Assembly (NCBI GenBank): GCA_903892905.1
Contig: CAITKI010000113.1
Location: forward strand, 1 to 44,267
Length of the DNA: 44,267 nucleotides
Source: an uncultured Microcaldota archaeon
GTDB lineage: Archaea; Micrarchaeota; Micrarchaeia; Anstonellales; Anstonellaceae
Direction: 5' to 3'
Below the pieces are notes generated by a model. It saw only the letters and a program-made list of their open reading frames with translations. It had not been told where the DNA came from and made no database searches. The translations under genes and the position numbers were made by a program. Shown here one piece after another: positions 28,212-37,100 of the stretch. Numbering within the stretch: position 1 is the first letter of the stretch; each line of letters begins with the position of its first letter.

Positions 28212-29376
28212 AAGCGGAAAAGCAACCTTCGGCAGGAAGCCAAACGGCTACCTTCTCCTGCTCAGCGTATTTGCCATCCTTCTCCTTGTGCAGCTTGCAA
28301 GCAGCACCTCTGCGTTCGAGGATTACCTTACAAAGCAGCAGACCTACTTCCAGAACCGCGTGGGCGGCTGGTGGGGCATTGCCGTCACGGCAATACTGAT
28401 ATGCATCGCGTTCAACACGCTGGTGTACATGCTGGGCTTTGCCCTTGAGAGCCAGGAGGTGAAGAACTACGCAAAGGCCGAGTTCCTCCAGGTGAGCGCA
28501 AGCTCGCTGATGATATTCCTCGCAGTCTCCCTCATCTTCACCGTCACCAGCGGAAGCGCGAACGTATCAGGATTTTATTTCATGGGCGACCTGCTTGGCG
28601 ACGGGGCGTCAAGCATAAGCTGCGCGGCCTCGCAGACCGGCAGATTCTACTTCTGGAAAGGCGAGGGCGACTTCGGCCAGGGCCCCATCGGCGCATTCAA
28701 GTGCAAGCTGCAGGAAAAGATAAACGCGCTTGACAACGCATACGCCGACGTCTCGCATGCCAACCTTGCTGTGGAGCAGTACACCTCCATATGCTATTAT
28801 CTTCTCGGCGTGCCTGTCTATTGCGGGGACTGGGACCTGGGCATGCACAAGCGCGTGGAGGAGGCGCACCTGGTGGCGTCCAAGCTCGTGGACCTGCAGG
28901 TGGCGCTGCATTCCGAGTTCGTGCTTGCCGAGTACGTGCAGCGCAACATGCTGTCCGTGTTCCTGCCCTTCGGCCTGGTGCTGCGCATCTTCCCCCTCAC
29001 CCGCGGGGTGGGCGGGCTTTTCATCGCAATCGGCGTGGGCTTTTTCTTCGTCTGGCCCACATTCTTCCTGCTCACCGACCCGACATTCGTAAAGGTGAAC
29101 AACCCGCCCTCGCAGGCAATGCAGCAGGGCGTGTGCTTCACTGGCTTCCGCGGGAGCGCGGTGCTGCTTGCAGGCGTGGTGCAGACGGGCGGCGCAGGGC
29201 AGCAGTCGGACCTGGCGATACTCCAGGGCAAGGACCTGGTGTACCAGATGACAATCGCCACGCAGTTCTACCCCTTCATCGCGCTCGTGCTCACGCTCAT
29301 ATTCATACGCGCCATGACACCGCTTCTCGGCGGGGACATGGGCGAGCTCATGAAAATGGTATCGAGGCTGGGATGA
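28207..29376 (+). CDS. Cluster membrane protein 6: N-terminal TM + polytopic domain
   Basis: Shared motif LPFGLVLRIFPLTRGVGGLFIAIGVGFFFVWP; start ATG in the second repeat copy. Confidence 0.85.
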   Translation: MASGKATFGRKPNGYLLLLSVFAILLLVQLASSTSAFEDYLTKQQTYFQNRVGGWWGIAVTAILICIAFNTLVYMLGFALESQEVKNYAKAEFLQVSASSLMIFLAVSLIFTVTSGSANVSGFYFMGDLLGDGASSISCAASQTGRFYFWKGEGDFGQGPIGAFKCKLQEKINALDNAYADVSHANLAVEQYTSICYYLLGVPVYCGDWDLGMHKRVEEAHLVASKLVDLQVALHSEFVLAEYVQRNMLSVFLPFGLVLRIFPLTRGVGGLFIAIGVGFFFVWPTFFLLTDPTFVKVNNPPSQAMQQGVCFTGFRGSAVLLAGVVQTGGAGQQSDLAILQGKDLVYQMTIATQFYPFIALVLTLIFIRAMTPLLGGDMGELMKMVSRLG

Positions 29377-29445
29377 TGATTTTTGCTTCGCAAAAATGCG
29401 CGCCAAAAGCTGCGCTTTTGACGCTGGTATCGAGGCTAGGATGAT
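29357..29445 (+). repeat. 21-bp direct repeat (tggtatcgaggct[g/a]ggatgat), 68 bp apart, flanking two perfect hairpins
   Basis: Copies 29357-29377 and 29425-29445; hairpins atttttgc-ttc-gcaaaaat (29379-29397) and caaaagc-tgc-gcttttg (29404-29420). Confidence 0.92.
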
Positions 29446-29479
29446 ATATTATGTATTATGTATGATGCGCTGGAATGGT

Positions 29480-29562
29480 GGATGAAAGCATTTGGTTGAT
29501 GCGATGGAAGGCATGGATGACATGCCGGGATGCCGGATGAGAATATTTGGTTGATTTGATGG
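29480..29562 (+). repeat. Imperfect 28-bp direct repeat, 55 bp apart, with a hairpin between, ending at the next gene's start
   Basis: ggatgaaagcatttggttgatgcgatgg (29480-29507) vs ggatgagaatatttggttgatttgatgg (29535-29562); ggcatg-gatga-catgcc hairpin between. Confidence 0.75.
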
Positions 29563-32500
29563 CGGCAAACAAGCAGCACGCATTCGCGCTTCTCGCGCTT
29601 TTGCTAGCCTTGCTCATCCTCGTTTCTGGCTGCACCAGCAGCAAGTACAACCCCTGCTGCATCAAGAGCGGGCTTTACGACGAAACAGGCGCGCAGCTTT
29701 CCAGCCCCAAGTGCTATTTCCCCAACGAAACCCTGTTTGGCGACTGCACTCTTGACGTGGGCGTCAGCGGCGCCGCGAACTGCACGGACCACTCGTCCTG
29801 CGCAAGCATAACAGGCGAGGAGGCATGCTCCCAGACAGCCTCATGCGCATGGAACGAATCCCAATCCCAGAAATGCACTGGTGCGCAGGCAAGCTGGCTG
29901 CTTGCGGTCTGCCAGGACCTGGTGCCGAAAAGCTGCGTGAACAACAAGTGCACCGCCATGGTCTGCGGCTACTCCAGCATCAGGCCCTCGCCTCCCCCTG
30001 CTTCCCAGGACTGGGACGCCAACAAGTCAGCCCAGGACTTCCAGGCAGACCAGCGCACGCTTTCAAACGCCATGCCGCCAAACGACATGATACTGCCTGC
30101 GGTGAACCTGCAGGGAGCGACGTGCGACTTCAACAGCATGAACAAGAAGCTTTACAACAAGATAACCTCCTCGCGCGGCGGGCTGTGGGTGAACTCCTTC
30201 CGCTTCGGCGTGGGCAGCAGCTTTTCCGACTACGAGACCGCCCGCAACTACTTCCCTGCGACCGACCGCGTGTGCGCTGCAAACCCGTACGCAAAAACCG
30301 ACAGGTTCTCGGTCTACCTCAACAGCGCAAACACTTTCTGCCAGCCCAGCCAGTCCTATTACGCCTGCAACAAGCTCTCAGGCGTCAACTTCAAGGACGA
30401 GCGGACGTGCAAGCTTTACTGCGGAGGCGGGGCCGACCCCTACATCTGCAGCCTGATAAGCGACCCTGAGCAAAAGCGCTACATCTGCAACGCCGACGGC
30501 TTTGCCTATGCCAGCAACGACACGTGCATGCAGAAGTGCGGGATAATATCCGATGCCAACGCATGCACGAACAACGAGAGCCAGTTCCCGTTCCTCAACA
30601 CCGACAGCTCGCTCCAGGCGCGCTACAGGCTGAAGTACGTGTCAGACTATGTGGTGGACACCCCGGACCCGACCCAATCGAGCCTCGCCTGCAGGGGCTA
30701 TGGCCAGCCGCAAGGCGATGCGGGATTCAACCAATGGACGGTATTTGACGGCGACATGAACCCGATTGCGTGCAACGACTACACCAGCTGGGGCGACGGG
30801 CCATGGTTCTGGACATACAGCTGCTATGCCGCCGCCGGCTGCACCATCGGGCAGCCCTGCCCTGCCTGCAATGGCGTGAACAAGCTCGGCGAGCTTCGCA
30901 CCTATTTTGACAACCATGCATATTCATCCGTGGACTTTGACTACGAATATTACGTGAAGAACCTTTTCGCCCAGTACCAGGACTCGCCCGACGCGAAGGG
31001 CAAGCTGCAGTTCGAGTGCGAAAGCGGCAGCGAATGCATCTCGGGCAGCTGCGACACCACGTATTACAAGCGCCCCATGTGCGAAAACATCTCCGGCGGA
31101 AGCTCCATGGCATGCGGCTGCTCCAAGGCGCAGTTCGACGACACAAAAGTGTCTTACCCGTCCTGCAACCTCAACAGCCCCCTGGCAATGCCTGCATATT
31201 CCGACACTGGCATGCAAGACCCGGACGCAGGCTCGGGCAGGCCCATAGTTTCCGACCCCATAAACAACTACGGCCCCCTGTTCTACCCATCGCAGTCAGT
31301 CCATCTCCAGAACGGCAGCGCAACCTCCAGCTTCAAGTACTATTTCCCGGCGCCTGACGGGGCATCGTCCCCCAAGCCAGCGCTGTTTGGCACCTGCGGC
31401 GTTGCGCCCGCGCAGGCGGCGCCCAAGAAGATGTGCATACTTTACGACAGGTACTGCGTGGATGTGGGCTTCGAGGAGCCGCGCATCCGCATAACCCCTG
31501 AGAAAATGATATGGCCTGCCGGGTCTGACGGCATATGCCACTACACGATGGAGGGCGAGCCATGCGACATAAACGGCGACAACGGCGGGCCTGGCAAGGA
31601 TTACTGGGAATACATCTTCAACCTCAACAGCGCAAACCAGGCCGACACTGTCAACTCGGCCCACTTCGGCACCTGCAAGATGAACGGCGAGCTGATGGGC
31701 AACTCCCAGACAAACGCCACCGCGCCCTACCTTGCCACGCGCGACCTGGGCTGGTGCGCGCCTTGCACATATGCCACGCTTGCTGTCCAGAAAGTGGACT
31801 TCGGCCCCGCCACCAACCCCGGAGGCGTGGGCGCGCCCCGCCCGCTTAGCTGCTATGAATACCGCGGGCAGTTCAACTATGTCCCAGACGCGCAGACCTA
31901 CCCATATGGCGGGCTCGTGGGTGCAGACCCGGACCCTGCAGGCTTGTATGACGGCCTGGCGCGCTTCGGGACCTCGTCCACCGAGCCTGTGCGCAAGAAA
32001 AGCAACCCGTCCGCATACGAGCAGGACAACGACGGGAACATACTGCAGGGCGGCAACTACGACAACCATTTCAATTACTACTGCCAGGACCAGTGGCATG
32101 GCTCAGGCGGCTGGTGGCCGACGGCAGAGCTTCCCGCGCCTTCAGCGCCATACCTGAAAGAGAAGCTCACCTCTTACCTGCAGTCCAACGTGATGCCCAT
32201 ACTCGACGAGCAAAGCTCGAAAACCTCGCCTGCAGCCTCCGCAGGCTGCGTGTTCGAGGCAGTGGGCGGCAACACCTACAGGTGCACTTCACCCAACTGG
32301 CTCTACACGAACTCCATCACCTGCTCTGCGCACTGCGGCGGTGCATGCACCTGGGAGGGCGGGGTGGGCGAAAGCTGGTACTGCCGCGAGGACGGCAAGG
32401 TTTACCTTGGCGAAACATTCGGCAGCGACGATGCGGCAGGGGTTGCCTGCAATGCCGCCTGCCTTGCATCAGCCACCAAGACCTACGCGCCGCTTTCGGT

Positions 32501-34070
32501 GTGCAACGACATGGGCGGCGACGGCGCAGTGGTGCACGTGATAGGCAACAGCTCCATGCTGGAAGCGGCAGCAGGCGGCTTTGGCTCGGTGCTGCCCGCC
32601 AGCCTGGGCTATGACACGCGCCGCTACATCGGCCTCTCAGAAGCGCCAGGCAGCACACCATCTTCCCTCGGGGGCAGCGCAGCAATAGACGTGCGCGCCT
32701 CATTCCTCAAGCAGGAATGCAACACGCCGCCTCTTACCGGAATCGAGATAATGCCCGGCGAGAATGCCACCACGCTCATAGGCACAGGCGACCTGACCAG
32801 CAAGGACAACCCTGACCGCGGCAAGCTGCACAAGTTCTTCTACAGCGCAACCGAGCCTGGCGACTTTGCCTACCGCACCGCAAACGGCATACCTGACAAG
32901 GTGCCTGGCAGCGTGGACATGCTGCTCCTGGACTGGTACCCGATGTGCAGCGGGACAGGGGTGTTCCCTGGCGATAACGAGCAGTACGAGTTTGACAGCA
33001 AGCTGGAATTCGCGCGCGCAATAATGGCGAACTTCTCCAAGCCCATGCTTGTCTGGAAGTTCGCCTTCCCGCAAAACACCTGGTGCAACACCACGTATTT
33101 CCTCGACTACATGTTCAACAACACCGCGGCAATGGTGGACTCGGGCATGATAGGCGTAATCTACAGCGACTGGATGATGCAAGACGGGCAGGGCTATGGG
33201 CCCTCGTCAAGGCAATACACCGACACCGCGTCCTACGGGGCCGACGCCCACAACTGGCAGGGGCCGATAAGCACAGGCCTTACCACGCAGGCGCCGCCCA
33301 CGGTGCGCGGCTCCAGCGCACTGACCATGACTTTGGACAGCCCGCGCAGCATGTCCGACTCAACGCCTGGCAAGGGCGCCCTGTTCTGCGCGCTGCAGCT
33401 TTTCTCCAAGCGCGCAATCGGCTACATCCCGCTTGCCTACGGACAGAAGCTCTATGCCGAGAACCAGACTTGCGTTTGCCAGGCATGCAGCGACTTCGAC
33501 TACATCACCGGCGCATGCGACGCTTTGGCAAAAGCTTCCACCGACCCAATGCTTCCCCAGATTTACTGCAACGACGGCGCCGTGTGCGCAATGCCCTCCG
33601 GGCGGAGCGATACCGGCAGCTTCCGCTGCGCCGACAGGTGCATGAACGCCACTGCGTGCAAGCTGTGCACAGGCCCTGCGAACGTCGGCCTCTCATCGTT
33701 CTGCAGGATGACGCCTGTTGGCGGCAGCACGTTTGGGACCTCCCGGTGCTACAACTCGATAACCGACGACTACTGGGAATTCCTCGCAGGCCTCTCGCCT
33801 TCGGAGAAATGCTGCCTGCAGGGCAACACCACCGACTTGTCGGACGCGAAATACACCTATACCATGATGACCGGCACCAAGCAGCAGTCCGAGTTCCTGC
33901 AGTTCCCCTCGCACGGCGAGCAGAACATCGACTGCGGAAGGAGCCCCGACACCTCGGTGCTGGAATACTGCAACATACGCGTGCCGATTTCGCAGAAGGA
34001 AATTGCGTGCATGCAGATACACACCCCGCTTTGCAGCACAAGCCCGGAGACCCAGATGTATATCGAGTGA
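29559..34070 (+). CDS. ~1503-aa Cys-rich secreted protein, putative lipoprotein
   Basis: MAANKQHAFALLALLLALLILVSGCTSS: lipobox-like LVSGC; Cys-rich throughout. Confidence 0.85.
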   Translation: MAANKQHAFALLALLLALLILVSGCTSSKYNPCCIKSGLYDETGAQLSSPKCYFPNETLFGDCTLDVGVSGAANCTDHSSCASITGEEACSQTASCAWNESQSQKCTGAQASWLLAVCQDLVPKSCVNNKCTAMVCGYSSIRPSPPPASQDWDANKSAQDFQADQRTLSNAMPPNDMILPAVNLQGATCDFNSMNKKLYNKITSSRGGLWVNSFRFGVGSSFSDYETARNYFPATDRVCAANPYAKTDRFSVYLNSANTFCQPSQSYYACNKLSGVNFKDERTCKLYCGGGADPYICSLISDPEQKRYICNADGFAYASNDTCMQKCGIISDANACTNNESQFPFLNTDSSLQARYRLKYVSDYVVDTPDPTQSSLACRGYGQPQGDAGFNQWTVFDGDMNPIACNDYTSWGDGPWFWTYSCYAAAGCTIGQPCPACNGVNKLGELRTYFDNHAYSSVDFDYEYYVKNLFAQYQDSPDAKGKLQFECESGSECISGSCDTTYYKRPMCENISGGSSMACGCSKAQFDDTKVSYPSCNLNSPLAMPAYSDTGMQDPDAGSGRPIVSDPINNYGPLFYPSQSVHLQNGSATSSFKYYFPAPDGASSPKPALFGTCGVAPAQAAPKKMCILYDRYCVDVGFEEPRIRITPEKMIWPAGSDGICHYTMEGEPCDINGDNGGPGKDYWEYIFNLNSANQADTVNSAHFGTCKMNGELMGNSQTNATAPYLATRDLGWCAPCTYATLAVQKVDFGPATNPGGVGAPRPLSCYEYRGQFNYVPDAQTYPYGGLVGADPDPAGLYDGLARFGTSSTEPVRKKSNPSAYEQDNDGNILQGGNYDNHFNYYCQDQWHGSGGWWPTAELPAPSAPYLKEKLTSYLQSNVMPILDEQSSKTSPAASAGCVFEAVGGNTYRCTSPNWLYTNSITCSAHCGGACTWEGGVGESWYCREDGKVYLGETFGSDDAAGVACNAACLASATKTYAPLSVCNDMGGDGAVVHVIGNSSMLEAAAGGFGSVLPASLGYDTRRYIGLSEAPGSTPSSLGGSAAIDVRASFLKQECNTPPLTGIEIMPGENATTLIGTGDLTSKDNPDRGKLHKFFYSATEPGDFAYRTANGIPDKVPGSVDMLLLDWYPMCSGTGVFPGDNEQYEFDSKLEFARAIMANFSKPMLVWKFAFPQNTWCNTTYFLDYMFNNTAAMVDSGMIGVIYSDWMMQDGQGYGPSSRQYTDTASYGADAHNWQGPISTGLTTQAPPTVRGSSALTMTLDSPRSMSDSTPGKGALFCALQLFSKRAIGYIPLAYGQKLYAENQTCVCQACSDFDYITGACDALAKASTDPMLPQIYCNDGAVCAMPSGRSDTGSFRCADRCMNATACKLCTGPANVGLSSFCRMTPVGGSTFGTSRCYNSITDDYWEFLAGLSPSEKCCLQGNTTDLSDAKYTYTMMTGTKQQSEFLQFPSHGEQNIDCGRSPDTSVLEYCNIRVPISQKEIACMQIHTPLCSTSPETQMYIE

Positions 34071-34137
34071 GTTGCGCGCATGTAAAGGTTTTTAGGCATT
34101 GGGCGAGATTTTAAGCAAAGGGAAGTGCGGTGAACTG

Positions 34138-37100
34138 ATGGAAATTGGAAAAGTGCGGCTGGCAGCTTTCATATTCCTCACAGCGCTCCTTCTCGCCCCA
34201 AGCGCGTTTGCCGCGTCAGCCACGTACGAAGCGAATTGCACTTCGCGGTTCACCGATGAGTGCAACCCCACGGGTGTGAGTGCCGTGACTGGGTTTTTCC
34301 CCATCCAGTGCAGCTATAATGATGGCCTGCCGGCAAACGCAATCGTGGAAAGCGTTTCAGTGGAATCCCACGTGCGCACCATCTCAGGCATGCTATTCTA
34401 CAGCTTCAATGGCGATTTTTTTGGCACATATTCGGGCTCTTCTCCAGCATGCAATGCCCCCACAAACACCGTTTTCGCCCGGAACGATCCGCCATACAGG
34501 GCCCAACAGCAAAATACCATAACAATTTCTGCCAATTGGCTTGATTCGGGCAGCATAGAGGGCGGCGAACCAGTGGGGCTTTCCGCCGGCAAGCATCTCA
34601 AGGTGACGGTCAACTACTCGCTTTCAGCGCCGGCAAACACCAAGCCAAGCGGGGTAACCAAGATTCTGCCATCCGTGCTGGAGCCTGGCACCAGGGGCGT
34701 GAACTGCACCGCCAGGATCATCGACGCCGAGAACCTGGCCCTGAACTACGTGGCAACCCTTTTGGTAAACGGCGCCCCGAACGCCACATCCTCGGGCACC
34801 ATCCAGAACAACACATTTGAGCCTGTCCTTATTGCAACCGCCATCCCTCTGTCGCAAGGCGACACACTGCAGTGCAAGCTGGATTACGACGACGGCGCCT
34901 TGCAGGGGGACACGGCCTATTCTGAAATTGTCGGCCCGCTTCCAGCGCCGGCAAACACCCCGCCAAGCGGCACAACCACGATTTCGCCTGTTGCCCCCTC
35001 CCCTGGAAGCGTGGACATATCCTGCACCGCCAGGATCATCGACGCCGAGAACCTGGCCCTGAACTACGTGGCAACCCTTTTGGTAAACGGCGCCCCGAAC
35101 GCCGCATCCTCGGGCACCATCCAGAACAACTCCTTGCAGCCTGTGCTTTCAGCCCCCAATGTCCAGGTTGCCCAGGGCGACTTGCTGAAATGCCAGCTGG
35201 ATTACGAAGACGGCAGCCTGCCTGGGGCCACTGCCTATTCTGAAACCACGGTCGGCCCAGGAAGCGGCCCTGGGGGCACATGCGGCGCAACGGTTCCCGG
35301 CACAGGGTTTTGCGACGGAGGGCCGGTATCCAATTTCTTGTGCGGCAGCATCTCCAACACTGCCTGCTGCGCCAATGCCACGAGCTGCAAGCTTGTGGGG
35401 GGCGTCTGCACGCAAACCGGCACCACTTCTGCGCTTTGCTCCGACTTCAAAGACAACCAGGCTGGGTGCCAGGCATTTGCATCCGCCGGCTGTTCATGGC
35501 GGGCGGCTGCCCCAAGCTGCGGCGCCATTTCCCAAGGCTCAGGCCAGTGCTCCCCCCGCACAGGAGCGCCATCAATGACATGCACCGATTTGGGCGGCTC
35601 GGACTGCTGCCAGGCATCAGGCTCATATTGCCAGTGGAGCGGCACGGCCTGCAATTACAACAGCCCGCTGCCATCATCCGGCCTCTGCCATTCCTTTGAC
35701 AATAATTATGTTGCCTGCACAATCTCCTCACAATTCTGCACCTGGAGCGCCACCACGTGCGGCATGCCGACCCCCAACACAGGCTGGTGCTTTGCGCTGC
35801 CTGGCAAAACAATGACGTGCGACAAGATAGGCAGCTTTGACTGCTGCCAGAAGGCAAACCCGTACTGCCTGTGGAGCGGCACAACGTCCTGCACCTACAA
35901 CAGCGCACCGCCGTCATCAGACTTCTGCCGCGCATTTGACGACAATTACGCGTCCTGCAGGATTGCCGGGGACTACTGCTACTGGGAAGGCAAGGAATGC
36001 TCAAACGCCAGCGGGTCATGCCAGAGCCCGCGCTTCTGCTGTGCGACGTCCGGCCTGTCATGCGGAAAGACCAACCCATACACAGGCAACAAGATGTGCT
36101 GCCTGGCCGACAACAGCTCAACGGCGTGCAACTACGGCTCGGAATGCTGCAGCGGCATCTGCGACAGCCACGTCTGCCAGCCCTCATTCTGCGACGTGGT
36201 GCCAACAATCCCGTCCTATACCGACGTCACGCTCAACCCTGAGAACGGCTCGATAAGCACCTACACCTACAACCTCTCCGAGGAGAACTACACGAAAACA
36301 GGGCTTCCAAACGCGCTCCTTTTCATGGTCAACCTGACAGACCAGTCCAACATCCAAATATGCTACGATGTCGCCGACTCAAGCGGGCATATGCAGATGA
36401 CTTATGACCCGACTGCGCCTGGCTGCACCGACTACTGGTACATCTTCTGCCCGCGCGGGGACGCCTCAACCAGCTCTGGCCTGAAGTCGCGCGAAATTTG
36501 CCTGAACAGCACCAATATAGATTACAATAAGCTCATCTACCCCCAGCCGGTGCCGTGCGCAGGCGCGACGCCGCCCGCCCCGAAAAGCTACCTCGACCAC
36601 ATACTCTCGCACAACGAACTATACTTCTGCAACAAGGTGACGAAAGACTACGCGCCGCTCTGCTGGCCGCTCATGCTCATACTCGGATTGCTTCTCGGCG
36701 CGAGTTTTGCCGCAGGCAAGAACCCATTCCAATCGTTTGATTTCTCCTCCCCGCGCATGAACCGCGGAAGGCAGTACTCCGCGCGCGTGCAGAACAAGAG
36801 CTTTGACCTCATGAGCTATCTTATGTCAGTGGGCAGCACCGCAGCGAGCTTCGTAAAAGGGAAGACCAAGGATGAAAAGGCGAAAATGGCCGAGGCAAAA
36901 GGCAAGGTCAAGGAAGCGAAGCAGAACCTGAAGGACGGGAAGGGGACAAAAGCTGACGTGAAAACCGCAAGGGCAGGAGTCGGCACCGCAAGGCAAGGAA
37001 TACGGGATGCCCGGCAGCAAAAAAGGCAAACGGCGCGCAAGGAAAAGTACGATTCAAGCGACCATAAGACAGGCATGGGCAAGTTCCTGCACAATGTCGG

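Noticed and set aside
18595-29376. Naming the six membrane proteins VirB6/TrbL
   Set aside because: Topology and signal peptides are suggestive but I cannot show homology, and no VirB4/VirD4-type ATPase is in the window
34099-34137. Upstream TTG start of the 2108-aa ORF
   Set aside because: ATG at 34138 immediately begins a good signal peptide; the extra 13 residues look like leader sequence
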